Shown piece by piece: positions 1 to 7,819 of a DNA stretch of 41,437 bases. A program made the translations under genes and the position numbers. Numbering within the stretch: the stretch's first letter is position 1; each line of letters starts with the position of its first letter. Origin of the DNA: Nonomuraea terrae (GTDB lineage: Bacteria > Actinomycetota > Actinomycetes > Streptosporangiales > Streptosporangiaceae); contig NZ_SMKQ01000063.1 of NCBI RefSeq assembly GCF_004348995.1, positions 1-41,437 on the forward strand, given 5' to 3'. A model generated the notes under the pieces. It saw only the letters and a list, made by a program, of their open reading frames with translations, was not told the origin of the DNA and did no database searches.

Positions 1-779
1 GCTACCGGCTGGGGGCGGGGGCGGCGCTGCCGCCGCTGCTGCTCGACGACGAGGAGGCAGTCGCGGTGGCGGTCGGGCTCGGCCGGGCCGCGGGCGGCGG
101 CGTCGTGGGCATCGAGGAGACCTCGGTGCGCGCGCTGGCCAAGCTGGAGCAGGTGCTGCCGGCGCGGCTGCGGCGGCGGGTCAACACGCTCAACGCCTAC
201 ACCGTGCAGATCCTCGGCCCGGCGCCGTCCGTCTCGCCCGAGGTGCTGACCGCGATCGCGAACGCGGCCCGCGACCGCGAGCGGCTGCGGTTCGGCTACA
301 CCGGGCACGACGGCGGGCAGAGCGCGCGCGACGTGGAGCCGTACCGGCTGGTGCACCGGCGCGGGCGCTGGTACCTGGTGGGCTACGACGTGGAGCGGGG
401 CGGCTGGCGGACGTTCCGGGTGGACCGGGTGAGTCCGCGCACGCCGTCCGGGCCCCGGTTCCCGCCCCGCGAGCTGCCGGGGGACGGCGACGTGGCGGCG
501 TACGTGGAGAAGGGGCTGAACACGGCGATGTGGCGGCACCGCGCGACGGTGCTGCTGCACGCCCCGGCCGAGCGGATCCGGGCGCTCCGGACCGGCGTGG
601 AGGTCGAGCCGGTGGACGACGCCACCTGCCTGGCCCGGCTGGGCGGCGACGACCTGGAGGGCATGGCGGTGTGGATCGGGTTCCTCGGGGTGGACTTCGA
701 GGTGCTGGACTCCCCTGAACTGACCGAGCAGGTACGGCTGCTGGCCGAGCGCTACCACCGGGCGGTCAGCCGCCGGTAA
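1..779 (+). CDS. WYL-domain transcriptional regulator, C-terminal part (5' truncated)
   Basis: The gene enters from outside the window; the frame is open from base 3 and reads YRLGAGAALPPLLLDDEEAV, the typical junction after the N-terminal helix-turn-helix of YafY/PafBC-like regulators, before the first internal ATG. The visible part has the middle helical segment and then the WYL domain, with the diagnostic string RWYLVGYD near base 367-390 followed by FRVDRV. WYL domains are ligand-sensing modules in DNA-binding regulators, often responding to nucleic acids or DNA damage. The N-terminal HTH is not in the window, so its DNA-binding ability cannot be judged. The next gene starts 34 bases downstream on the same strand, and an operon is possible. 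Confidence 0.9.
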   Translation, partial: YRLGAGAALPPLLLDDEEAVAVAVGLGRAAGGGVVGIEETSVRALAKLEQVLPARLRRRVNTLNAYTVQILGPAPSVSPEVLTAIANAARDRERLRFGYTGHDGGQSARDVEPYRLVHRRGRWYLVGYDVERGGWRTFRVDRVSPRTPSGPRFPPRELPGDGDVAAYVEKGLNTAMWRHRATVLLHAPAERIRALRTGVEVEPVDDATCLARLGGDDLEGMAVWIGFLGVDFEVLDSPELTEQVRLLAERYHRAVSRR

Positions 780-813
780 GCCCGCCGTCAGCGTCCCCGG
801 CGATGCTCAGGCC

Positions 814-1935
814 ATGCAGAACATGACGCACGTCGCAGGCGGCAAGGACGACTTCCAGCTGGTCACCCACCTCACCCTGACCGGCTCCCAGGTCGAGATC
901 GGCCGGGCGCTCACCGAGGAGGCCCGCCGGCTCGGCTGGGCGCCCACGCCCGCCGACCCGATCGTCAACCGCGCCCGCAGGGCCTGGTTCGAACGGCACT
1001 GGCCGCAGCACCACGCCCGCATGGACGGCGCCGCGGCGGCACTCGGCCTCGACCCCGACCAGGACGAACTGGCGCTCGACGGCCTCAACTACATCCCCGA
1101 GGGCTCGGGATGCTCGGCCCTGTGGATCCCGCCGTCGGCCGCCTCGGACGGCCACGGCCGCGTGGGCCGCAACTACGACTTCTTCCCGTGGACCACCAGC
1201 GAGGTCATGGGCGCCGTGCCCGGGCCGAACGAGCTGCCCATGGCCTCGCGCCCGTACGTCATCACGACCGTGCCCGACGAGGGCCTGGCCTCCACCGTGA
1301 TCACCATGAACGACCTCGACGGCTGCATGGACGGCGTCAATTCGGCCGGCCTCGCGGTCATGCTGCTGGTCGCCGACTTCGCCAGCGCCGCGCCGCCGGA
1401 GACCGTCGCGCCGCAGGTCGGGGTGGGCAGCGTGCAGCTGCCCCGGTTCCTGCTCGACACGTGCGAGAACGTCGAGCAGGCCAAGCAGGCGCTGCTGGGC
1501 GCCAAGCAGTACGACCACGGCCTGCCCCTGCACTACCTGGTGGCCGACGCGAACGGCAAGGCGTTCGTGTGGGAGCGGGGCCGCGACGGCAGCGAGCACA
1601 TCGTCGAGTTCGGCGACGGACCGCTCTGCGTCACCAACCACCTGCTGCACCGCCACCCCGACCCGATGGACCTGCCCGAGGACACCGAGGGCAGCTTCTT
1701 CTCCTTCGGCCGGCTGCGCACCCTCCACGAGCGCAGCAAGGGCGTCACGATGTCGGCCGACGACCTGCGCGAGAGCCTGCGCGCGGTCCAGCAGGCCGAG
1801 AACCCCGACCTGCCGTTCCGCACGCTGTGGACCACGATCTTCGACACCGCCGACCGTACGCTGTCGGTCCGCTTCCACCTGGGTGACGGCAGGGGCTACT
1901 CCGAGGAACTGCTCTTCCCCGCCGCCGCCAGGTAG
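814..1935 (+). CDS. C45-family Ntn-hydrolase / acyltransferase-like protein
   Basis: A 373-residue protein of the linear amide C-N hydrolase fold, related to acyl-CoA:6-aminopenicillanate acyltransferase. The candidate nucleophile is Cys100 in SGCSALW. Members mature by autocleavage just before this Cys, and the position matches the Gly102-Cys103 site known for the fungal penicillin acyltransferase. GRNYDF (about 119-124) is the conserved Arg-Asn-Tyr-Asp stretch that follows the nucleophile. There is no signal peptide, so it is probably cytoplasmic; the substrate is unknown (amide or acyl-amine bonds). The ATG at 814 lies shortly after the WYL gene. Its last 40 bases overlap, tail to tail, the acyl-CoA synthetase gene on the other strand. 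The family call is firm; the exact reaction is not. Confidence 0.85.
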   Translation: MQNMTHVAGGKDDFQLVTHLTLTGSQVEIGRALTEEARRLGWAPTPADPIVNRARRAWFERHWPQHHARMDGAAAALGLDPDQDELALDGLNYIPEGSGCSALWIPPSAASDGHGRVGRNYDFFPWTTSEVMGAVPGPNELPMASRPYVITTVPDEGLASTVITMNDLDGCMDGVNSAGLAVMLLVADFASAAPPETVAPQVGVGSVQLPRFLLDTCENVEQAKQALLGAKQYDHGLPLHYLVADANGKAFVWERGRDGSEHIVEFGDGPLCVTNHLLHRHPDPMDLPEDTEGSFFSFGRLRTLHERSKGVTMSADDLRESLRAVQQAENPDLPFRTLWTTIFDTADRTLSVRFHLGDGRGYSEELLFPAAAR

Positions 1936-3410
1936 GCCTCGCGCACCCGCGACCGCGACAGCTTGCCGGTCGGGGTGCGCGGGAGCTCGTCGCGGTATTC
2001 GATCACCCTCGGGTGCTTGAACCGGGCGATGCGCGGCCCGCAGTGCTCCAGCAGCTCGGCGGTCAGCTCGGGGCCGGCCTTGACCCCCTCGACGGGCTGC
2101 ACGAGCGCGACGACGTGCTGCCCCCACTCCTCGTCGGGCACCCCGATGACCGCGACGTCGGCCACCGCGGGATGTTCGAGCAGGGCGGCCTCGATCTCGG
2201 CGGGGTAGATGTTCACGCCGCCGGAGATGATCAGGTCGGTGCGCCGGTCGCACAGGAACAGGTAGCCGTCCTCGTCCAGGTAGCCGATGTCGCCGGGGGC
2301 GTACCACTCCCCCAGCATGCTGGCAGCCGTCTTGGCCGGGTCTTTCCGGTATTCGAACGTGCTGAGAGTCGACTTGACGTAGATCATGCCGGGCTCGCCG
2401 GGCGGCAGCTCCTTGCCCGCCTCGTCATGGATCTTCGCCTCGAACGTGGGCGCGGGCCGGCCGACGGTGCCGGGCCTGGCCAGCCAGTCGTGCGGTTTGA
2501 CGGAGAACGCGATCGTGGACTCGGTCGAGCCGTAGTACTCGTACAGCACCGGGCCCCACCAGTCCATGATCTTCTGCTTGACCGCGACCGGGCAGGCGGC
2601 GGCGGTGTGGATGACCTGGCGCAGGCTCGACACGTCGTACCGGGCCTTGACCTCCTCCGGCAGCTGCAGCATCCGGTGGAACATGGTCGGCACCATCATC
2701 GCGTTGCCGACGCGGTGGCGCTCGATCAGCTCCAGGATGCCGACCGGGTCGAACCGGGGCGCGATGACCACGGTGTGGCCCAAGTGGAGCGCGAACTGGG
2801 TGTGCGCGCAGGGCGAGGAGTGGTACATCGGCGAGGTGACCAGGTGCACGTCGTCGCCGGGCTCGAGGTCGACGACCTCGGCGAGGAACCAGGTGTACAT
2901 CGGCACGATCGCCTCCGGCTCCGCACCCGGCAGCGGACGCTGCACGCCCTTGGGGAAGCCGGTGGTGCCGGAGGTGTACCACATGACGGCCCCCGACGTA
3001 CGGCCGGCGGGCGCGTCCGACGGTTGGCCGTCGGCCAGGCCGGCGGTGCCGACCTCGGCCCCCGGCACGGTGGCGGCGTACTCGGGCCCGGCGACCACGA
3101 CCTTGGCGTCGCAGTCGGCCACGATGTACGCGATCTCGGCGGCGTTCAGGTGCCAGTTGATCGGCACGTAGTAGAGCCCGATCTGACCGGTCGCCATGAG
3201 CATGACGACGGCGTCGAGGCCGTTGGGCAGCACGCCCGCCACCACGTCGCCGGTGGTCAGCCCGCGGGCGCGCAGCCCGTGGGACACCTGGTTGACGCGG
3301 GCGAGCAGGTCGCCGTACGTGGTCTCGGACCCGTCGGCGTCGATCACGGCACGGCGGCCGGGGTCGGCTGCGGCGATGGCGTAGAAGCCGGGCAGCCCGC
3401 TGACGTCCAT
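1896..3410 (-). CDS. AMP-dependent acyl-CoA synthetase/ligase
   Basis: A 504-residue ANL-superfamily enzyme that activates a carboxylic acid as an acyl-adenylate and then forms the CoA thioester. The AMP-binding loop is YTSGTTGFPKG. Towards the C-terminus come YEYYGSTES, GDIGYLDEDGYLFLCDR and the hinge/C-terminal region GGVNIYPAEIE, ending with the catalytic-lysine motif PRTPTGKLSR. The ATG at 3410 shares one base with the TGA of the upstream dehydrogenase gene (TGATG), which implies translational coupling. It is the last gene of the three-gene operon 5595-1896. Substrate (fatty, aromatic or steroid-derived acid) cannot be told from sequence. An open frame continues further upstream, but it lies inside the neighbouring gene and is not credible as coding. 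Confidence 0.93.
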   Translation of the reverse strand: MDVSGLPGFYAIAAADPGRRAVIDADGSETTYGDLLARVNQVSHGLRARGLTTGDVVAGVLPNGLDAVVMLMATGQIGLYYVPINWHLNAAEIAYIVADCDAKVVVAGPEYAATVPGAEVGTAGLADGQPSDAPAGRTSGAVMWYTSGTTGFPKGVQRPLPGAEPEAIVPMYTWFLAEVVDLEPGDDVHLVTSPMYHSSPCAHTQFALHLGHTVVIAPRFDPVGILELIERHRVGNAMMVPTMFHRMLQLPEEVKARYDVSSLRQVIHTAAACPVAVKQKIMDWWGPVLYEYYGSTESTIAFSVKPHDWLARPGTVGRPAPTFEAKIHDEAGKELPPGEPGMIYVKSTLSTFEYRKDPAKTAASMLGEWYAPGDIGYLDEDGYLFLCDRRTDLIISGGVNIYPAEIEAALLEHPAVADVAVIGVPDEEWGQHVVALVQPVEGVKAGPELTAELLEHCGPRIARFKHPRVIEYRDELPRTPTGKLSRSRVREAYLAAAGKSSSSE

Positions 3411-4432
3411 CACAGCTCCAGCAGGTCGGCGAGGCGGGCACGGTGGATGCGCGGCGGGCCCAGCAGCACCTCGTCGGCCTTGGCCCGCTTGTAGAACAGG
3501 TGGGCGTCGTGCTCCCAGGTGTAGCCGACACCGCCGTACAGCAGCAGGTGGTCGCGGGCCACCTCGAAGCAGGCCCGCCCGACGTACGCCTGGGCGAGTG
3601 CGGCGGCGCCGGGCAGCTCGCCGGGCGACTCGTCGGCGGCCCAGGCGGCGTAGCGGACGATCGACTCGGCCTGTTCGAGCTTGCCGTGCATGTCGGCGAG
3701 CTTGTGCTTGACGCCCTGGTAGGAGCCGATGTAGCGGCCGAAGGCGACGCGGATCTTGGCGTAGGCCACGATGGCGTCGAGCGCCGCCCGCATCACGCCG
3801 AGCTGCTCGGCGGCCAGCGCCACGCACAGCCGGTCGGCGATGCCCGACTCCGGCGCCGGGCCGAGCGCCCGCCCCGGCGCGCCGTCGAGCACCACCTTCG
3901 CCTGGCCGCGGGTGAGGTCGAGGGTATCCAGCGGATCGCGGCGCACGCCGGGGGCCGCCAGCTCGACGCAGACCATGACCAGGCCGTCGCCGGTACGGGC
4001 GGGGGCCACCAGCACGTCGGCCTCCATGCCGCTGAGCACCCGCGGCAGCGTGCCGCGCGCGGACGTGCCGTCGAAGAGCACCTCGGTCTCGTCGAGCGTG
4101 GCCGTGACGCGACCTTCGGCGATGCCGGTCAGCAGCTCCTTGTCGGGCACGAGGGTCGTGGCGATGGCGGCGAACGCGGTGGCCAGGAACGGTCCGGGCA
4201 GCAGCGCGGCGCCGGTCTCCTCCAGGGCGACGGCGAGCTCGGCCATGCCGGCGCCCGCGCCGCCGTACTCCTCGGGGATGATCAGGCCGGACAGGCCGAG
4301 CTCACCGTTGAGCCGGGCGTACACCTGGGGGTCGTAGCCCTCGCGGACCTTGGGCAGCGGCGAGGCGCCGCGCAGGAAGCCGCGCACGGCCTCGCGCAGC
4401 TCCCGCTGTTCGGGGCTGAGTACGAGCTTCAC
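3410..4432 (-). CDS. Acyl-CoA dehydrogenase family protein, short subunit
   Basis: A 340-residue acyl-CoA dehydrogenase-like flavoprotein. It opens with the N-terminal helical domain (LSPEQRELREAVRGFL) and LSGLIIPEEYGGAGAG, and ends with the C-terminal helical domain containing GGVGYTWEHDAHLFYKRAK. It is shorter than typical (about 380) and has a weak middle beta domain. In actinobacteria such short forms next to a full-length ACAD gene often form obligate alpha2-beta2 enzymes, as in the FadE28-FadE29 type used in steroid side-chain breakdown. The GTG start overlaps the stop of the upstream ACAD gene by four bases (GTGA), and its own stop overlaps the synthetase start. The heteromer is inferred from length and gene order. 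Confidence 0.9.
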   Translation of the reverse strand: MKLVLSPEQRELREAVRGFLRGASPLPKVREGYDPQVYARLNGELGLSGLIIPEEYGGAGAGMAELAVALEETGAALLPGPFLATAFAAIATTLVPDKELLTGIAEGRVTATLDETEVLFDGTSARGTLPRVLSGMEADVLVAPARTGDGLVMVCVELAAPGVRRDPLDTLDLTRGQAKVVLDGAPGRALGPAPESGIADRLCVALAAEQLGVMRAALDAIVAYAKIRVAFGRYIGSYQGVKHKLADMHGKLEQAESIVRYAAWAADESPGELPGAAALAQAYVGRACFEVARDHLLLYGGVGYTWEHDAHLFYKRAKADEVLLGPPRIHRARLADLLEL

Positions 4433-5595
4433 GCCTGGGTCCCCACCTTCAGGTCCTTGAACGGCACGTTCTTGTCCACCCGCGGCTCCGGCGGCAGGCC
4501 GAGCACGCGGTCACCGACGATGTTGCGCATGATCTCGTTGGTGCCGCCGCCGAGCGCCATGCCGGGGGCGGTGGCGATCAGGCGGGAGAGGGGATGGTCT
4601 GCCAGCACCGCCTCGGGGCCGACGAGCCGGGTGGCGAGGTCGGCCTGGAAGAGGGTCAGCTCGGCGAGCAGCAGCTTGGCGGCGCTGCCGCGCGCGCCGG
4701 GGAAGACGCCGGCCTCGGTCTCCTGCGCCAGCCGCTGGTTGAACAGCGCCAGCGCGCGGCTGCGGATGTGCAGCTCGACGAGCTGGTCGCGGACGTACGG
4801 GTCGCTCGTGTCGACCATCGTGCGCAGCGCCTCCAGCGCGGCCGGGTTGTCCTTCTGACCGCCCATGCCGACGCCCGAGGAGATCGACAGCCGCTCGTGC
4901 AGCAGCGTCGTGACCGCGACGCTCCAGCCGTCGTCGACCTCGCCGACGCGGTGCTCGTCGGGGATGGTGACGTCGTCGAAGAAGACCTCGTTGAAGTTGG
5001 CCCTGCCCGACATGTCCTTCAGCGGCCTGACGGTCACGCCCGGGTGGTGCATGTCCACCACGAACATGGTCAGCCCCTTGTGCTTGGGCACCTCCACGTC
5101 GGTGCGGGCCAGCAGCAACCCCCAGTCGGCGTGGTGGGCGACGGAGGTCCACACCTTCTGGCCGTTGACGACCCAGTGGTCGCCGTCGCGCACGGCCCTG
5201 GTCTGCAGGGCGGCGACGTCGCTGCCCGCGCCGAGCTCGGAGAACAGCTGGCACCAGATCTCCTCGCCGCGCAGCAGCGGCCGCAGGAACCGCTCGCGCT
5301 GGGCGTCGGTGCCGCGATCGAGGATCGTCGGCCCGGTCATGCCGAGGCCGATCGAGAAGACGTAGGTGGGGAGGCTGTAGTCGCGTGCCTCCGCGGCGAA
5401 CGCGCGCTCCTCCGCCTCGGTCAGCCCCTGGCCGCCCCAGCGCCGCGGCCAGGTGATGCCGGAGTATCCGGCGTCGTGGAGTCTGGCCATGAAGTCTTTG
5501 GCGCGGGTGACCGCGCCGGTCTCCGGGTGGTCGTCCGACGGAGCGTTGTCCTGCAGCCAGGCCCGGGCCGCGCGGCGATACTCGACAAGATTCAC
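4429..5595 (-). CDS. Acyl-CoA dehydrogenase, full-length subunit
   Basis: A 388-residue acyl-CoA dehydrogenase. It has the N-terminal helical domain with GYSGITWPRRWGGQG, the FAD/substrate middle-domain motif LFSELGAGSDVAALQT, and WVVNGQKVWTS. The C-terminal signature GGGTNEIMRNIVGDRVLGLP packs against FAD. It introduces the alpha,beta double bond into acyl-CoA and passes electrons to ETF. The GTG at 5595 is chosen because GAGGAG lies 5 bases upstream in the correct frame; an ATG two bases earlier is in another frame. It is the first gene of a three-gene overlapping operon. The leader has a 15-base motif that recurs upstream of the divergent kinase gene. Confidence 0.94.
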   Translation of the reverse strand: MNLVEYRRAARAWLQDNAPSDDHPETGAVTRAKDFMARLHDAGYSGITWPRRWGGQGLTEAEERAFAAEARDYSLPTYVFSIGLGMTGPTILDRGTDAQRERFLRPLLRGEEIWCQLFSELGAGSDVAALQTRAVRDGDHWVVNGQKVWTSVAHHADWGLLLARTDVEVPKHKGLTMFVVDMHHPGVTVRPLKDMSGRANFNEVFFDDVTIPDEHRVGEVDDGWSVAVTTLLHERLSISSGVGMGGQKDNPAALEALRTMVDTSDPYVRDQLVELHIRSRALALFNQRLAQETEAGVFPGARGSAAKLLLAELTLFQADLATRLVGPEAVLADHPLSRLIATAPGMALGGGTNEIMRNIVGDRVLGLPPEPRVDKNVPFKDLKVGTQA

Positions 5596-5611
5596 ATCGA
5601 CTCCTCGGCAT

Positions 5612-5626
5612 CAGTGCTCACTTACT
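5612..5626 (-). promoter_or_regulatory. Candidate operator, copy 1 of AGTAAGTGnnnACTG
   Basis: On the minus strand this site reads AGTAAGTG-AGC-ACTG, 16 bases upstream of the acyl-CoA dehydrogenase GTG. The same 12 fixed bases occur once more in this intergenic region in opposite orientation (5713-5727). It also overlaps the small palindromes AGTGCTCACT (5613-5622) and ACTTA-CTC-TAAGT (5620-5632). Two matching sites facing the two divergent genes suggest one shared regulator; the TetR protein encoded at 7193 is a nearby candidate. Confidence 0.5.
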
Positions 5627-5712
5627 CTAAGTCAGCCCGCCGAGGCCCGTACAGAGCAATGCTCTGGAAGGTCTTTAGCCGGATTTGTCGAGGAATCTCC
5701 CTTAATTCGAGC

Positions 5713-5727
5713 AGTAAGTGCGTACTG
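5713..5727 (+). promoter_or_regulatory. Candidate operator, copy 2 of AGTAAGTGnnnACTG
   Basis: On the plus strand this reads AGTAAGTG-CGT-ACTG and is preceded by C, giving an inverted CAGTA...TACTG arrangement. It lies 28 bases upstream of the sensor kinase start and adjoins the perfect palindrome at 5727-5742. It matches copy 1 (5612-5626, minus strand) at all 12 non-spacer bases. Function is inferred from repetition and position only. Confidence 0.5.
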
Positions 5728-5742
5728 TGATCATCTGATCAC
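5727..5742. promoter_or_regulatory. Perfect 16-bp palindrome before the sensor kinase
   Basis: GTGATCATCTGATCAC is made of two perfect 7-base arms around TC. It ends 13 bases before the GTG start of the kinase gene, where a bound protein would block transcription or translation initiation. Such a site in a 72%-GC genome is unlikely by chance. Which protein binds is unknown. Confidence 0.45.
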
Positions 5743-5755
5743 GGGGGGATGAAAT

Positions 5756-7099
5756 GTGATCACTCGGCTGGGCCGTTCCATTCGTGCGCGACTGGCGCTG
5801 TTCGCCAGCATCGCCATGGCACTGCTCTGCCTGGTCACCAGCTCGCTGCTGCTGTGGTCGGCACAGGGCGCGCTCATGGACATCCGGACGAACGAGGTCA
5901 TCGGCAGCGCGCTGCGCGTGGTGCACCTGATCAAGGAGCATGAGCGGCCGCCACCCTTGGTCGGCCTGGACTCACACAGCGTCCAGGCGGTCGACGAGAA
6001 CGGCCGGGTGATGTCCGCGACGCCCGACCTGCGGGGCATGCCGCGCGTGACGAACCTGGCCCCCGCCTCCGGCAGCGCCAGCCGCATCGGCCCTCTCTGC
6101 GACGTGCCGCAGTTCCACGGGGAGTGCCAGATCATGGTCGCCTTCCGCGTGTACCGCAATGACGGCGACTGGACCGTCTACGCCTTCGGCGCCATGCCGC
6201 CCTGGTACGTCAACGCCTCCACGCTCGTCCTGCTGGCCGGGGGCTCGACGGCGCTCGTGGTGCTGGCCTGGTTCGGAGCCTCGCGGATGGTCGCCAAGAC
6301 GCTCTCGCCGGTCGACAACATCACCGCCCGGCTCGCCGAGATCACCGCCGGCAACGGCGGGATGCGCGTGCCCGTGCCGGAGAACGCCGACGAGATCAGG
6401 GCGCTCGCCCAGACGGCCAACCGGACGCTCGCCCGGCTGGAGCAGGCGGTCGAGCAGCAGCGCAGGTTCGCCTCCGACGCCTCCCACGACCTGCGCAGCC
6501 CGCTGACCGCCATGCGCGCCGAGCTGGAGGAGGCCATGCTGGCCCCCGACGAGACCGACTGGCGCGAGACCGGGGCCCGGCTGCTGACGAGCCTCGACCG
6601 GCTGCAGAACATCGTCACCGACCTGCTCACGCTGACCAGGCTGGACGCGGGGGCGCCCGGGCACCTGGAGCCGGTGGACCTGGCCGAGCTGGTCAAGTCG
6701 GAGACGGAGCGGACGCGCGGCAAGAAGGTCGTCACCTCGCTGGAGCCCGGCGTGGTCGTCACCGCCGACCGGCTCCGGCTGAGCCGCCTGCTGACGAACC
6801 TGCTGGACAACGCCGAACGGCACGCCGAGAGCACGATCATCGTGGCCGTGCGGCAGTCTCGCGGGGAGGCGATGCTGGAGGTGCAGGACGACGGCGCGGG
6901 CATCGCCCCGGAGCACCGCGAGGTCGTGTTCCAGCGGTTCACCCGGCTGGACGCCTCCCGCAACCGCGACGCGGGCGGCACCGGCCTCGGCCTGCCCATC
7001 GCGCGGGAGATCGCGCACGCTCACGGCGGCGTGCTGCGCATCGAGGAGTGCGACAAGGGCGCCCGTTTCGTCCTCCGGATTCCAGTAAGGGATGCCTGA
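5756..7099 (+). CDS. Sensor histidine kinase (orphan)
   Basis: A 447-residue membrane histidine kinase. It has TM1 at about 13-36, an extracellular sensor of about 120 residues containing two Cys (DVPQFHGECQ region), and TM2 at about 156-178. A HAMP linker (SPVDNITARLAEITAG) follows, then the phosphoacceptor helix with His244 in SDASHDLRSPLTAM. The ATPase domain has the N box NLLDNAERHA, G1 DDGAGI and G2 GGTGLGL. It autophosphorylates His244 and passes the phosphate to a response regulator, but no response regulator gene lies on either side; the downstream gene is a TetR regulator. The GTG at 5756 is preceded by a GGGGGG purine run. The extracellular signal is unknown. Confidence 0.93.
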   Translation: MITRLGRSIRARLALFASIAMALLCLVTSSLLLWSAQGALMDIRTNEVIGSALRVVHLIKEHERPPPLVGLDSHSVQAVDENGRVMSATPDLRGMPRVTNLAPASGSASRIGPLCDVPQFHGECQIMVAFRVYRNDGDWTVYAFGAMPPWYVNASTLVLLAGGSTALVVLAWFGASRMVAKTLSPVDNITARLAEITAGNGGMRVPVPENADEIRALAQTANRTLARLEQAVEQQRRFASDASHDLRSPLTAMRAELEEAMLAPDETDWRETGARLLTSLDRLQNIVTDLLTLTRLDAGAPGHLEPVDLAELVKSETERTRGKKVVTSLEPGVVVTADRLRLSRLLTNLLDNAERHAESTIIVAVRQSRGEAMLEVQDDGAGIAPEHREVVFQRFTRLDASRNRDAGGTGLGLPIAREIAHAHGGVLRIEECDKGARFVLRIPVRDA

Positions 7100-7151
7100 T
7101 CCCTGTTTCCGCCCACTGCTACCATGATCAACCCGAGCGGAATTCCGGCGC

Positions 7152-7166
7152 GTACCGGATCGGTAC
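7152..7166. promoter_or_regulatory. Candidate TetR operator palindrome
   Basis: GTACCG-GAT-CGGTAC is a perfect inverted repeat (6-base arms, 3-base spacer) located 26 bases upstream of the likely ATG of the TetR gene. Odd-spaced palindromes of this size just upstream of a tetR-type gene are usual autoregulatory sites. If translation instead began at the earlier ATG (7124) the palindrome would lie inside the coding sequence, which favours the start at 7193. Confidence 0.55.
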
Positions 7167-7192
7167 ATGCCCGGTTTGTCCTACGAATAACT

Positions 7193-7819
7193 ATGAGTCA
7201 GAAGTTAGAGTTACTCGCTGTGACAACAGGTTTCAGCCGATTACGGCGCGAGGATTTGCTGAAAACGGCCTGCGAGGTGATCGCGGAGCAGGGGTTCGGG
7301 CACACCAGGACCATCGACATCGCCAAGGCGGCCGGCGTGAGCCAGGCCCTGCTCTTCTACCACTTCGAGACCAAGGAGCGGCTGTTCGCCCAGGCGTTCG
7401 GCTACGCCGCGCGCCTGCACCTGAACGCCCTGGCCGGTCTCGACAGCTCCGCGGGCACGCCCCTGGACCGCCTGCGCTCCCTGCTCAGGCTCTGCTCGCC
7501 GGCGATCCCCACCGAGGGCTGGCGGTTGTGGATCGACGCCTGGTCGGAGGCCATGCGCAGCGCCGAGCTGGAGGAGATCTCGCGCCGCATCGACGCCCGG
7601 GGACGTGCGCTGATGCGCGGCATCATCGAGGCCGGCGTCGACTGCGGGCAGTTCGCCTGTGCCGACCCCGACGCGACGTCGTGGCGGTTGTTCGCCCTCA
7701 TCGACGGCCTGGCCGTCCAGACGCACCTGCACCCCAAGGTGCTCTCGCGCCGCCGGGTCAACGGGCTCATCCGGGCGGCGGCGTCGTACGAGCTGGGGGT
7801 TTCGGTGGAGGCGCTGTGA
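7193..7819 (+). CDS. TetR/AcrR-family transcriptional regulator
   Basis: A regulator of about 208 residues. Its N-terminal helix-turn-helix reads TIDIAKAAGVSQALLFYHFE followed by TKERLF, the classic TetR DNA-binding motif. The C-terminal ligand domain (about 70-208) is unassigned. Possible starts are ATG 7124, ATG 7193 and GTG 7220. 7193 is preferred because it puts the palindrome 7152-7166 upstream of the gene. No good Shine-Dalgarno is visible for any of them. The last 53 bases overlap the methyltransferase gene on the opposite strand. It may control its own gene and possibly the kinase/acyl-CoA divergent region; this is inference. Confidence 0.9.
   Translation: MSQKLELLAVTTGFSRLRREDLLKTACEVIAEQGFGHTRTIDIAKAAGVSQALLFYHFETKERLFAQAFGYAARLHLNALAGLDSSAGTPLDRLRSLLRLCSPAIPTEGWRLWIDAWSEAMRSAELEEISRRIDARGRALMRGIIEAGVDCGQFACADPDATSWRLFALIDGLAVQTHLHPKVLSRRRVNGLIRAAASYELGVSVEAL

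Noticed and set aside
766..2307. Long open frame on the minus strand across the C45 hydrolase gene
   Set aside because: It is Arg/Gly/Ala/Val-rich low-information sequence antisense to a clear gene, an effect of high third-position GC. The same applies to other long antisense frames such as 2013-3494 (+), 14317-16848 (-) and 31221-33371 (+).
3411..3827. N-terminal extension of the acyl-CoA synthetase frame
   Set aside because: It lies inside the acyl-CoA dehydrogenase gene in another frame and has no domain character; the TGATG junction marks the true start at 3410.
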